A stretch of DNA of 60,321 bases from Anaeromyxobacter sp. PSR-1 (GCF_000964525.1 NZ_BAZG01000011.1:1-60321); one strand, 5' to 3'. Shown: positions 1-7,952, numbered from the stretch's first letter. The notes: generated from the sequence alone by a model not told the origin. Numbers and translations: made by a program.

Positions 1-79
1 CCACCAGATCGCGGTCGTCAACTGCGAGGTCGCCTGGGAGATGGTTCAGCGGTACGGGACGGGGATACCTACCCACTGA
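1..79 (+). CDS. C-terminal end of a truncated gene (island)
   Basis: A plus-strand frame is open from base 2 and stops with TGA at 77-79, giving the last 25 residues of a protein that ends in GTGIPTH. The peptide has an ordinary amino-acid mix, unlike the Arg/Pro-rich shadow frames around it, so I read it as the tail of a real gene whose start is left of the window. It lies inside the integrated island. No family can be assigned from 25 residues. The bases between it and the next gene (80-181) show no further coding signal. Confidence 0.5.
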   Translation, partial: HQIAVVNCEVAWEMVQRYGTGIPTH

Positions 80-181
80 ACGGCCCCACGGGCACCCCCA
101 CCACACCTCGCCAAACCGTGCCTGGCACGTTTTCCGGGGAGGGGTCGGGGGTTGGTAAGGGGTACCGGCGAAGCCCGTGTT

Positions 182-652
182 TTAACCGCGGATCACTGGG
201 AGGCGCCGGTCCAGGAACGTCCGCGTTTCGGCGTCGAGGTCCCAGAGCGGCGCGAACAACACCGGATACGTGGCGAGGTCGAGCGTCGGCGCTTGGCGCT
301 CCATGACGCTCTGCAACGGCTCGCCCCGATCCGTCAGGCCCAGGATGGCGCCCTCGAATCGGCCTTGGTTGAAACTCCAGACGATGTGCCGAAGACGTCC
401 CGCCCTGCGGCCCTGCGACTGCGGCGTGCTCTGCGTGCAGAGCGGCAGGTTCGGGATGACCTGCTGCTCCGGTATCCACAGGGGCAGGTGCTCTGTGGCG
501 AAGGTCTGGCTCGGAGCCAGAGCCAGATCGAGCGGAACGAAGATGGCGTACGGCCCCTTGATGATGCGATCGCCGAGGGGAGACGTGCAGTCTCGCGACG
601 ACGCGACCACCCACTCGGCGAACGTCGCGAGCCGTTCCTGCGCCAGCGTCAC
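182..652 (-). CDS. Hypothetical island/phage protein, 156 aa
   Basis: A 156-residue soluble protein with a GTG start (650-652), mixed alpha/beta composition and no recognisable family, signal peptide or membrane segment. It contains aromatic stretches such as HIVWSFNQGRFEGAI and YPVLFAPLWDLD. The GTG follows the TGA of the upstream gene by one base, so translation is probably coupled. It is the last gene of a three-gene minus-strand cassette (1993 down to 182) whose first member carries a DUF5681 motif typical of phage and island packaging regions. A phage structural or accessory role is inference only. Confidence 0.6.
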   Translation of the reverse strand: MTLAQERLATFAEWVVASSRDCTSPLGDRIIKGPYAIFVPLDLALAPSQTFATEHLPLWIPEQQVIPNLPLCTQSTPQSQGRRAGRLRHIVWSFNQGRFEGAILGLTDRGEPLQSVMERQAPTLDLATYPVLFAPLWDLDAETRTFLDRRLPVIRG

Positions 653-653
653 G

Positions 654-1340
654 TCAGACCTCCACGCGCTTGTTGGCCTGGTTCGCCATCTCCGGGTTGT
701 AGAAGAAGAGCGTGACCTTGCTGATCGCCTTGTCGTACTTCGGCGCCAGCTCGTCGAGATCGTGAGCGGCGCTGATCATCCCGTAGATCGCTGGACGACG
801 CGCCTCCAGAGCATCGAGGCGGAGCGTCTCGTGCGTGGACTTCGGCAGGCCCGTAAGGAACGTCGGCGAGTGATAAACCACCGATGCGAGATCATCGTTC
901 TCCGCCATCGCCTTGCGGATCGTCTCCAGCCCGTCCGGCTGCCTCGCTTGCTCTCGCAGCCAGGTGCGGACCTCAGTGTGGAGACCGGCACGGTCCGGCT
1001 TCGGCCCGAACTCGCATTCGGCGGCGCGGAGTGCATCGGCCCTGAGCTGATTCGCGCGGGCTTCGATGGCGGACTTGGCCTTGCGCAGCTTGTCGGTCAC
1101 CTCACCGGCAACCTTCTTCGCGGCCTCGTGCTTCGCCACATCGGTACGCGTCGGGTCGGCCACGAGCGCGGCCACCTTCCGCGCACCTTCGCGCAGCGCC
1201 ATGTGGGCGTGAACGATCTCCGGTCCCACCGCCGAACCGATCTTCGTCGGATCGCCGAGCATCGCCTTGGTACCCGACTCGAGAACTGCGAGGTCGATGA
1301 AGTGCTCCGCATCCGGGCTGCCAACGAGGTACTTCGCCAT
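654..1340 (-). CDS. Hypothetical island/phage protein, 228 aa, Lys/Ala/Glu-rich helical
   Basis: The start is ATG at 1338-1340, chosen because an AAAGGAG ribosome-binding site sits just upstream, although the frame is open further. The protein begins MAKYLVGSPDAEHFIDLAV and has a long helical, charged middle (about residues 50-120, many A/K/E/R), then a C-terminal half with Y/F-rich segments near the end (SKVTLFFYNPEM). No signal peptide or membrane segment is seen. It lies 5 bp downstream of the DUF5681 gene and 1 bp upstream of the next gene, which makes a tight operon. The composition would suit a phage scaffold or head accessory protein, but I recognise no family. Confidence 0.65.
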   Translation of the reverse strand: MAKYLVGSPDAEHFIDLAVLESGTKAMLGDPTKIGSAVGPEIVHAHMALREGARKVAALVADPTRTDVAKHEAAKKVAGEVTDKLRKAKSAIEARANQLRADALRAAECEFGPKPDRAGLHTEVRTWLREQARQPDGLETIRKAMAENDDLASVVYHSPTFLTGLPKSTHETLRLDALEARRPAIYGMISAAHDLDELAPKYDKAISKVTLFFYNPEMANQANKRVEV

Positions 1341-1345
1341 GACCG

Positions 1346-1993
1346 TCACTCCTTTGCTTGTGCCTTCAGTAGGTGCTGCGCAGGTGACGCCGCCTCTTCC
1401 CACTCGTTCATCGTTCCGATCGGAACCACCATGACCCCGCCGCCGAGCGCGCCGGACGCGCCGGCCCGCTTCAAGGCCTCGATCTGCTCCTGTCGCTGCT
1501 CGGCGAGCACCTTCGTGGCGGCGATACGGGCGGCGCTCTCGATCATGCCGACCACGTCCTTGCCCTCCTCGGGCGTGAGCTCGCCCTCGAGCACCGCGCG
1601 GAGCAGGGCGTCCATCGACGATTCGTTGGACCGGCGGGCCAGCCCATGCAGCGGACGGCCCTTCCGCACGGGCGCGATACGGTCCATGACCAGCTTCAGC
1701 GCAGTGGGATCGCCGGCCTTCGCGAGCGCGATGCAACGGCGGCCAATCTGCTCGGCCTCCCCCTCGAACATGGCTTCGATGGCCACAGTGGCCTTGTTCT
1801 TCGAGCCTTTCGGACGGCCGCCCCCGCCCTTCACGAACCGACCCGTCGCCGGATCATGCGTGGGCTTCGCGCGTTCCTCGCCAGAAGGACCAGCAGCAGG
1901 AGACACCGGCACCGGAGGAGATTCGGCACCTCCTGCTGCTGGTGACGCCCCAGACGACCCGAGCCAGGGCGGCGTGATTGGTAGCGGAGCCAT
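1346..1993 (-). CDS. DUF5681 domain-containing protein (phage/island)
   Basis: A 215-residue protein from the ATG at 1991-1993. After a Pro/Ala/Gly-rich N-terminal tail (about 45 residues) it has the motif GRFVKGGGGRPKGSKNK, which is characteristic of DUF5681 proteins found in phages and integrated elements, often near small-terminase-like genes. The rest is helical and charged, with a Gly-rich stretch (GALGGGVMVVPIG) near the C terminus. The frame is open up to 2080, but those residues look non-coding. It heads the minus-strand cassette 1993-182 and is divergently arranged, across a 0.9 kb repeat-rich gap, from the plus-strand genes at 2970/3154. A DNA-binding role is suggested by the basic GRPKGSKNK stretch, an inference. 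Confidence 0.75.
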   Translation of the reverse strand: MAPLPITPPWLGSSGASPAAGGAESPPVPVSPAAGPSGEERAKPTHDPATGRFVKGGGGRPKGSKNKATVAIEAMFEGEAEQIGRRCIALAKAGDPTALKLVMDRIAPVRKGRPLHGLARRSNESSMDALLRAVLEGELTPEEGKDVVGMIESAARIAATKVLAEQRQEQIEALKRAGASGALGGGVMVVPIGTMNEWEEAASPAQHLLKAQAKE

Positions 1994-2539
1994 AAACACG
2001 GTGAGTGTCACACCGTGAAAACGTAGACGCCTAACGGTCACCCGATCCTTGTTGATCCCCAGGGATCGGTCCGGGATCACGCTCGGTGAGCTAGGCTAGA
2101 GGACCCAAGAATTGGCACGCGGACATGCCGCGCCCCCCGGGGGTCGAATGGAGGGGTGCACCCCCCGGTCCGGGTCGCCGAGTGACTGATAGTTAATCAG
2201 TGTGCCCGACGGCGAAGGGCGTGTGCCGTCAACGACTTGGGCAGCCGCGGCAGCGCTGGGGTGGCTTGTCGGGGTGACGTACAGGCACGACACTACGGTC
2301 GTGGACCGACCCGTCGAACCGCTCGACCGGCTCGCGAGAGCATCTCGTGCCACCCCAGCTACGGCGACGCCGATTGGTGTCCACAGATTGGGCTGACGTC
2401 GGGCACCGCGAACTTGAGCTAGGGGCCAACAGTACGCGTTCGGTGCGCTTGCTGGCACGAGGTCTGGGCGTCCGGCACCTGTCTCCTGGACCACTTCAGT
2501 CCGCGCTGAACCCGATCTAACGGGCTCTTCATCACGCCG

Positions 2540-2826
2540 AGTAGGTAGGAACCTCAACCGCTCTTCCTACCTAGCTTCCCTACCCACTCGAAGATGACTC
2601 ACCCCTAATGAATACAGTAGTTTATGTATAGAGTAGGTAGGAAGGTAGGAAGGGTAGGTAGTACCAGTATGGCTTTTGTTTGATCTACTTGCGTCTAGAC
2701 CGCGCTATCTGTTTACCCTACCCACCCTTCCTACCTGCCTACCCAGAGCGCAGATAACCCACCACGGCTACACGGGAATCTACCATTCCCCGAGGTCCCT
2801 ACCCGCCACCCACCCGGTCCCTACCT
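2540..2826. repeat. Array of GTAGGTAGG/CCTACC repeats in a divergent intergenic region
   Basis: The 976-bp gap 1994-2969 holds no convincing gene. Its right half is dense in short repeats of GTAGG or its complement CCTAC. There are forward-oriented blocks at 2541-2550, 2633-2646 and 2654-2661, and complementary blocks at 2565-2573, 2579-2585, 2716-2744 (several CCTACC units), 2778-2792 and 2818-2825. Several are inverted repeats of each other: GAGTAGGTAGGAA at 2540 against CTTCCTACCTAG at 2562, and the 2631-2661 block against 2716-2744. An AT-rich patch lies between them (about 2605-2635). This looks like an operator or iteron array controlling divergent transcription or replication of the island. 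The left half (1994-2539) shows nothing recognisable apart from a 12-bp repeat noted elsewhere. Confidence 0.6.
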
Positions 2827-2969
2827 AATCCTCCCTGCGAAACTCACAGCGCAATCATCGGACCCGAGATCGCCTTACGACAACAGGAGCCAAAGAACAC
2901 GAGTGGCGTGACACTACGGTCAACGGTTGAGGAGGAATGGCCCTCCCAGCCGGACCGGAGTAGCGCGCA

Positions 2970-3142
2970 ATGTCCCGTGTGGACTTCAAGTCGGGTGACA
3001 CGCAGGTCGGGACGTTCGACGAGTTCTCCGGCGACTTCGATTTCGACTCGATGGATGAGGTGGAGGCCATCGGGGCGCTCGAGGTCGGGCAGTCCTTCAC
3101 GGCGTGGGACCAGTACGCGCAACCTGGACCCGCATCTCGTAG
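2970..3142 (+). pseudogene. Small acidic island ORF with an apparent frameshift
   Basis: The ATG at 2970 has a GGAG about 10 bp upstream and opens a convincing acidic peptide (MSRVDFKSGDTQVGTFDEF and so on, about 50 residues, many D/E/F). After about position 3120 the same frame turns into a shadow of the next gene. A TAG in a different frame at 3140-3142 sits directly before the ribosome-binding site GGAGG of the next gene, exactly where a normal stop would be. A one-base shift near 3100-3130 would make a 57-residue protein ending there. It may be a real indel, a sequencing error or an unrecognised recoding site; I see no clear slippery heptamer. Function unknown. Confidence 0.35.
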
Positions 3143-3153
3143 CGGAGGCTCAC

Positions 3154-3657
3154 ATGACGACGAAGACCTACGAACTCAGGGCATCGGCGGTTCGCGCGGC
3201 GAAGAAGGCTGGACACAAGGAGGGCGATTACGAAGTAGTCCAGGTCTGGGAGAGCGCGGGCAAGAGCCACTGGGAGTGGACGCCGAAGGAGCCGCCTGCG
3301 ACGTCACCTTTGGACAACGCTCCCGCAAGCGCGGCGACCCCGCCGGCCGAGGCGCCCAAGCTCGTTGTCCAGGACTACGCCGACCAGCCGAAGTCGCCAC
3401 CTGTGGCCACCACGCCCGCGGCGACCCCGCCCGCCTCCCCTGCCCCAGCAAAGCCCGAGGTTGCCAAGCCCAGCAAGTCCACGGTCGAGAAGCCGACCAA
3501 GGCGGTATGGGCCATGGCAGACGAGATGCGGAAGGCTAACCCGCAGGCCACGCGCAAGGAGATCGTGGACGAGTGCATCCGGCGCGGGATCGCCTTCTAC
3601 ACGGCGCGGACGCAGTACCAGCGATGGGCGAAGAGCAAGAAGCCTACGAACGCTTAG
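3154..3657 (+). CDS. Hypothetical protein with Pro/Ala-rich linker and C-terminal helical domain, 167 aa
   Basis: The start is ATG at 3154 with GGAGG 7 bp upstream; the frame is open upstream to 2908 but reads like a shadow there. Residues 1-50 form a small basic N-terminal segment (TYELRASAVRAAKKAGHKEGDYEV). About residues 50-110 are a Pro/Ala/Thr-rich linker. The last 50 residues are a compact helical module (KAVWAMADEMRKANPQATRKEIVDE, then the Tyr/Arg-rich TARTQYQRWAKSKK), which resembles a small DNA-binding helix-turn-helix. It converges with the AbiJ-like gene, the two stops overlapping by 4 bp. An island regulatory protein is a reasonable guess. Confidence 0.65.
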   Translation: MTTKTYELRASAVRAAKKAGHKEGDYEVVQVWESAGKSHWEWTPKEPPATSPLDNAPASAATPPAEAPKLVVQDYADQPKSPPVATTPAATPPASPAPAKPEVAKPSKSTVEKPTKAVWAMADEMRKANPQATRKEIVDECIRRGIAFYTARTQYQRWAKSKKPTNA

Positions 3658-4541
3658 ACAAGCCCTGCTGTCCGGGCCCTGCCGATGAGGTAGCTCACGA
3701 ACGAAGCGCAGGTACCGAACATGAACTGCGCATCGGCAAGGTCCGCGTTTGCCTCATTCCCGAGCTGGGCATGGCGAATCCCCTTCTCGTCGTTCGTATA
3801 GCTGTAGAGCTTTTCCAAGGCGGTCGCGAAGGCCGGATGCATCGGGATCTTGGTCTTCAAGCGACCGAGCGCAGAGGTCAACGTCGCATTGGGCGACTCC
3901 GCAAGAACCTTACAGACGGACTCTACCGCGTGAATACTCTCGCGGATGCTGCCCGCTTCCTTCCCGGGTTGGCCAAGGTAGACGCCGGCGTCGTGGAGGT
4001 GTTTCCTCGCCCCTGCGAACCTATCGCTGCCAAGATCCAAGAAAGCCTGCCTGACGACTTGCCCCTCTTCCTCCGTCGCCATCGGGATCACGCTGGGCCC
4101 GGGATCAACCAACCGATACGGAACCGAATACGCTTCGAATACGCTGTTGAACTCATCCGCCAGCGAAGGATCGATCAGGAAGTCCTCACGGGAAAAGAAC
4201 TCTATGAGCGAGAGCACCCTGTCGAACTGCGCGTTGAAGCATGTGCTCTTAATGTCGGCTATGACGTCTGACCAAGAAGGCTCAAATTCATCCGCGGGCC
4301 TCTGGTAGAAGTGCACATGCTGCTTCCGCAGGATCGATAGCCATGGGTCCCGAAGCCTTCGTCGGACGGCCCCGGACGTCAGGTACGTCACTGTCGTTGA
4401 CGAAGTCAGATGCTCAACCAGGACCGCAAAGAGCGCATTTCGAACCGCCTGTGGCAGCTCGCCAAGGCGCAGTGGCGCTGGCAGCGGCTCATGCCCATAT
4501 GCCTGAGAGAACGTCAATCTTTCGCGGGGAGGACTCGCCAT
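3654..4541 (-). CDS. AbiJ-NTD4/HEPN-type abortive-infection protein
   Basis: The 295-residue protein starts RLTFSQAYGHEPLPAPL, followed by LPQAVRNALFAVLVEHL. That is the pattern I know from the AbiJ N-terminal domain 4 family: an F-S-x-G-x-x-P-x-P-x-P-L entry, then an R-N-A-L helix. The C-terminal third (about 205-290) resembles the HEPN module often fused to it: a helix with ESIHAVESVCKVL, a Leu-rich helix, then the conserved GIRHA turn and an AQFMFGTCASFVSYLI helix. HEPN proteins are commonly RNases activated during phage infection; the RH pair in GIRHA would be the catalytic candidate. The ATG overlaps the TAA stop of the upstream membrane gene by one base (TAATG), so the two are translationally coupled. 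It lies inside the integrated island. Confidence 0.75.
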   Translation of the reverse strand: MASPPRERLTFSQAYGHEPLPAPLRLGELPQAVRNALFAVLVEHLTSSTTVTYLTSGAVRRRLRDPWLSILRKQHVHFYQRPADEFEPSWSDVIADIKSTCFNAQFDRVLSLIEFFSREDFLIDPSLADEFNSVFEAYSVPYRLVDPGPSVIPMATEEEGQVVRQAFLDLGSDRFAGARKHLHDAGVYLGQPGKEAGSIRESIHAVESVCKVLAESPNATLTSALGRLKTKIPMHPAFATALEKLYSYTNDEKGIRHAQLGNEANADLADAQFMFGTCASFVSYLIGRARTAGLV

Positions 4542-5575
4542 TAGCTAGTTGGACCGGTCATCTTCAGGGCGGGAACGCCTACGTTGATCATCGACATACC
4601 CCCGGAGTCAACTCCGTCTCCCTTGGCGAACCCCGTGGACTGGGAATCGAAGATGCACTCAGCCGCCTTCGTCAGGATGATGTCACTATTCGCACCTGCA
4701 CTCGCGGCCTTGACTAGCGCACCATAAGTGACAAGCCCGTTCTGACGATGCTTGTTGACCACAGCGTTGTGACGATGCGCCGTGTAGTTGCGCGCGGCCA
4801 GAACCAGCAGGAAGGCAATGGTCACGAACACCAAGGCCTTGCTGACCGCGAGTTGGGCCGTTTCGTAGACCCCCTGGGGCGCGAGCCACGGAATCTTGTG
4901 GATGAAGAACGTGGACACGGCGTACCCGAGCAACACGATCGTGAGTCCGACAGTGCGGTTCAACCACGTTGTCGCCAACTTGTCGTGAGCCTCCGCCTCA
5001 TCTTTGAAGTAAATCGCCTGCTGCGACACACCGTGTTCGCCAGCGACCTTCCGAATCTCTTTGAGGGTTTCGTCCGCGTCAGCCTTCCGCTTCGCCATCT
5101 CGGCCTCGAGTTCCGCGACGCGATCCTTCATGCTTTGGATCGTCGCACGCGCCTCGCGCTCGAGTCGATCGAAGTCTGATGAGCGACGAAGCGAGTACGC
5201 GATCACGGGGTTCAGCGCCGTCCAGGCGTGGTCGTAGGCCGTCCGGACCTGCGCTACGAACTGGTCCCGGGCCTGCTTCGGACTCCCTACCTCAAGGGTG
5301 AACTTCAGGATTTGATCGAAGTAGCTAAAGATCGAATCAGCTTGGCTCCTGACCGCATTCGCATGTGCGATGGGCAGGTCGTCGATCGCGTCGAGCGAGA
5401 TCAGCGACACCAAGTTGATCAGGCGCTGCGCCGGGGCAACCACATCCTGGAAATTGAGGCTTCCCAGTTCGCCCGCTCGCGTCAGTGTCGATGCGTCGAA
5501 CGACTGAAGGCGCTCAACGGACTTTCGTGCTTCGACGATCTCGGCCAGTCGCGGGAGGTCAGCCATGCCGGGCAT
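4541..5575 (-). CDS. Coiled-coil membrane protein coupled to the AbiJ-like gene
   Basis: About 344 residues from the ATG at 5573-5575 (an in-frame GTG at 5596 and an ATG at 5566 are alternatives). A helical N-terminal domain (about 1-130) is followed by a coiled coil (about 135-190, heptads such as IQSMKDRVAELEAEMAKRK), then two hydrophobic segments (about 210-232, VGLTIVLLGYAVSTFFI, and 245-268, ALVFVTIAFLLVLAA). The cytosolic tail begins with the striking motif RNYTAHRHNAVVNKHRQNG and ends with ECIFDSQSTGFAKG. I recall related tails (NYxAxxHNxxVNKHRxNAL and IFxxQxTGY) in uncharacterised membrane proteins beside defence genes, but can name no function. It precedes and is coupled to the AbiJ/HEPN gene, which suggests a sensor or anchor for it. 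Confidence 0.7.
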   Translation of the reverse strand: MPGMADLPRLAEIVEARKSVERLQSFDASTLTRAGELGSLNFQDVVAPAQRLINLVSLISLDAIDDLPIAHANAVRSQADSIFSYFDQILKFTLEVGSPKQARDQFVAQVRTAYDHAWTALNPVIAYSLRRSSDFDRLEREARATIQSMKDRVAELEAEMAKRKADADETLKEIRKVAGEHGVSQQAIYFKDEAEAHDKLATTWLNRTVGLTIVLLGYAVSTFFIHKIPWLAPQGVYETAQLAVSKALVFVTIAFLLVLAARNYTAHRHNAVVNKHRQNGLVTYGALVKAASAGANSDIILTKAAECIFDSQSTGFAKGDGVDSGGMSMINVGVPALKMTGPTS

Positions 5576-5803
5576 CGTCCCACACAGGTCTGACACGCTG
5601 GGTCTGGGGTCCGGGAACTCGGCTTCTGGTCGCCCACATCGCGGAGTGACTCTTCTCCTTAAGAACTTCGAGTGCTTGCATCGCTCGCCCGTAAGTCCGC
5701 GTGAACTGAGGGTGATCCCGCGAGTTCGCTCCAGCCTGAACGTGCGGCACGTACGGCAATGTCAGACCCCTGGCGCACAACCAAGCGCGAAAGGAGGCCA
5801 CTC

Positions 5804-6043
5804 ATGGCCAGGAGCGGCAAGGGCGGTACGAGCGGCGCGGTCCACACCGTGCCGAGCGGTTCGGGTTGGGCGAACAAGCAGAACGGGAAGGTCCTCAGCG
5901 AGCACCACAAGAAGGCGAACGCTGAAGAGGCTGGGCGGAAGCAGGCGATCCAGCGCGAGACCGAGCACGTCATCCACAAGAAGGACGGTGAGATCGGCGA
6001 GCGGAACAGCTACGGGAACGACCCGCCGGAGCGGAAGGGCTAG
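5804..6043 (+). CDS. DUF2188 domain-containing small protein
   Basis: A 79-residue protein from the ATG at 5804 with a strong AAAGGAGG ribosome-binding site 6-7 bp upstream. The pattern matches DUF2188: an N-terminal VHTVPSGSGWANKQNG (two short strands with a conserved G-W), a helix of Ala/Glu/Lys (HHKKANAEEAGRKQAIQRE), then the highly conserved ending VIHKKDGEIGERNSYGNDP. DUF2188 proteins are small and basic, frequent in islands, and of unknown biochemical role. The next gene starts 4 bp downstream, so the two form a pair. The 207 bp upstream (5597-5803) hold no other credible gene. Confidence 0.8.
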   Translation: MARSGKGGTSGAVHTVPSGSGWANKQNGKVLSEHHKKANAEEAGRKQAIQRETEHVIHKKDGEIGERNSYGNDPPERKG

Positions 6044-6047
6044 CGCG

Positions 6048-6317
6048 ATGGCCGCTGTCGTCACGTACGACGTCGACGCGAGGCACGTCGAGGTCAAGAA
6101 CGCGATGAAGGAGAAGGGCTACTCCGACTTCTGGACGCACAACGGGCAATCCTACAACCTGCCCAACACCACGCTCTACAAGCCGACAGCGACCGCCGCT
6201 ACCGCACTCGCCGACATCAAGGCGGTCGCGGCAGCGTACCGGGTTCGCTTGGAACGGGCACTCGCCCTCGACGTGGGCAACTGGGACGCGATCCCTGGCG
6301 ACCCGCACGCGCGGTAG
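6048..6317 (+). CDS. Cas2/VapD-like small protein (SinR-family-like)
   Basis: An 89-residue protein from the ATG at 6048, four bases after the stop of the DUF2188 gene. It opens with a hydrophobic strand ending in a conserved Asp (AAVVTYDVD), then a helix (VEVKNAMKEKGY), the segment YNLPNTTLYKP, and a second helix with IKAVAAAYRVRLERALAL. A strand with an Asp followed by a helix and an LPNTT(L/T) turn is the layout of small ferredoxin-fold nucleases of the Cas2/VapD/SinR-like group. I infer that fold from pattern only. No CRISPR array or other cas gene is nearby. With its DUF2188 partner it could be a toxin-antitoxin or defence module in the island. Confidence 0.65.
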   Translation: MAAVVTYDVDARHVEVKNAMKEKGYSDFWTHNGQSYNLPNTTLYKPTATAATALADIKAVAAAYRVRLERALALDVGNWDAIPGDPHAR

Positions 6318-6440
6318 CGGCGGTATGGCGGGGGCCCCCCGGCCGCGCCTGACTGCGAATTCCGCGCTTTGGTGGGTTTTCGGGAGGGGGTACGTGTCCC
6401 AGGTACCCCCACCGTGAAGCCGTGGCTGTCCGTGCCGCCG

Positions 6441-7649
6441 TTACACTGAGGCATCCGCGGTCTGGACGACCTCGAGCCCGGTCGTCAGCCGCGCGACGTG
6501 CGCCGCCCACTTCTGAACCGCCTCCATCGCCTCCGCGTCGTACATGAAGCGGTTGTAGACGGAGCTCGTCACGTCCGACTTCTGCGGCACGTGCGCGAGG
6601 ATGCGATCGATGACCTCGCGGCGGTAGCCCAGCATCGCGACGCCTGTGGCCATCGTCCGACGCAGGTCGTGGAACCGCCATTCGGCCACGCGTTCGCGGA
6701 GTTCCTCGGACATGAGCTTGTCTAGGCGCTCCTTGGCCTTCCCCCACCCCGAGATCGGCGTCTTCCCATTCGTGGTGAACACGTAGACGCCGAGCTTCGG
6801 CATGGAGTCGACGATCGCCTTGGCGGCGGCGGAAAGCGGCGCCCGGAAGTCGCGCCCGTTCTTCATCCGCGAGCCGGGCATGGCGGCCCAGTTGCCGTCC
6901 AACTCGTCCCACCGCAGGAACCCCGCCTCGTTCCGGCGTACACCCGTCAGCAGCAGGAACCGCGTGGCGGGGCCGAACGGGAACCCGAGCCGCAGGGTCG
7001 CTTTCCACAGGGCTACCAGTTCGGCGTCGGACAGGATGCGCTCGCGCGGGTGGAGGTCCACAGGCGGCGGGATGCCCGTGACTGGGTTGGCATCCACGAC
7101 CTCGCGGACGAGGAGCCAGCTGAACATCTTGGAGAGATGGAGCCGCAACTGGTTCGCCTGGAAAGGCGTATCGCTTGCCACGTCCTCGATGAGTTCCACC
7201 ACGTCTCGCCGCCGGATCTCCTTCACCGGCCGATCGCCCCAGACCGGAACCGCGAGCCGGTCGAGCACGCGCTCCGTCTCCTTCCACGTCTTGTTCTTCG
7301 GCTTCGCATACTTCTCGATGAAGTCCTTTTTGCAGGCGGTGAACCCGTTGAGCGCCTGCTCCCTCTCCGCTTCCTTCCGGTCGGAGACCGGGTCCTCGCC
7401 ACGCTGGACCGCCGCCCTCGCGTCGCGGGCGCGCTCTCTCGCGAGCTTGAGCGTGACGCCCGGGAAGGCGCCGAGCGTCAGCCGACGAGGATCGCCCTTG
7501 ACGCGGTACGTGAACGACCAACTCTTCACGCCGGAAGCGGACACCCGGAGGACGAGGCCGGGCACCTCGGCGTCGTAGACCTCGAGGCGGCCGGTTGCGG
7601 GGGTGGCGAGTTTCTCAACGGCGACGGCCGTCAGGCGGATGGATGGCAT
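6441..7649 (-). CDS. Tyrosine site-specific integrase of the island
   Basis: A 402-residue recombinase of the phage P4/DUF4102 type. An N-terminal integrase domain (about 1-90, TAVAVEKLATPATGRLEVYD and DPRRLTLGAFPG) precedes a SAM-like core-binding domain (about 110-190) and a catalytic domain with the expected residues: Arg in LTGVRRNEAGFLRW, HxxR in FHDLRR, His in ILAHV, and the nucleophilic Tyr in SSVYNRF. The ATG at 7647-7649 is chosen because AAGGGAG lies just upstream; the longer frame to 7742 starts in non-coding-looking sequence. It sits next to the tRNA-Thr fragment and points away from it, as is usual for integrases beside their attachment site. Confidence 0.92.
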   Translation of the reverse strand: MPSIRLTAVAVEKLATPATGRLEVYDAEVPGLVLRVSASGVKSWSFTYRVKGDPRRLTLGAFPGVTLKLARERARDARAAVQRGEDPVSDRKEAEREQALNGFTACKKDFIEKYAKPKNKTWKETERVLDRLAVPVWGDRPVKEIRRRDVVELIEDVASDTPFQANQLRLHLSKMFSWLLVREVVDANPVTGIPPPVDLHPRERILSDAELVALWKATLRLGFPFGPATRFLLLTGVRRNEAGFLRWDELDGNWAAMPGSRMKNGRDFRAPLSAAAKAIVDSMPKLGVYVFTTNGKTPISGWGKAKERLDKLMSEELRERVAEWRFHDLRRTMATGVAMLGYRREVIDRILAHVPQKSDVTSSVYNRFMYDAEAMEAVQKWAAHVARLTTGLEVVQTADASV

Positions 7650-7952
7650 CGGCGCTCCCTTGCTGGCGCCGGACGGTAGCAACATTGTGCACGCTCGCAC
7701 AATGAAGCCGAATCCGGTCACCACTATACAGCGCACCCACAAAGTAGCCGTACGACCGCCGGCTGCGCTTAGGCGCCGACGGCATCGTGACGACTCCTGG
7801 GGGTGTGTATAGGGGTGAAATCATGGCTGTTCTTGTGTGTTGTCTTGTTACACACAATGTACGCCGCCGGTTAGTGGTTCACCAAAGATTTCAATGGGTC
7901 GGCCGTTGCGTATGTGATGCCGTGTTATTTGGCGATAACCATTGGCGTACAA

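Noticed and set aside
2096-2557. Minus-strand 153-residue ORF in the island gap
   Set aside because: TTG start in repeat DNA, Arg/Pro/Ser-rich shadow composition, no ribosome-binding site; no domain pattern.
2540-2826. Repeat array as a CRISPR
   Set aside because: Units are only 5-9 bp, occur in both orientations and have no regular spacer length; no cas operon is present.
2289-2921. 12-bp direct repeat GACACTACGGTC at 2289-2300 and 2910-2921
   Set aside because: Exact but short, with no shared flanks; a chance match in a 900-bp region is not excluded, so no attachment or terminal-repeat role is claimed.
5559-5801. Minus-strand 80-residue ORF before the DUF2188 gene
   Set aside because: Overlaps the start of the membrane gene, and only a short stretch (RAMQALEVLKEKSH) looks coding; possibly a gene fragment but not enough to call.
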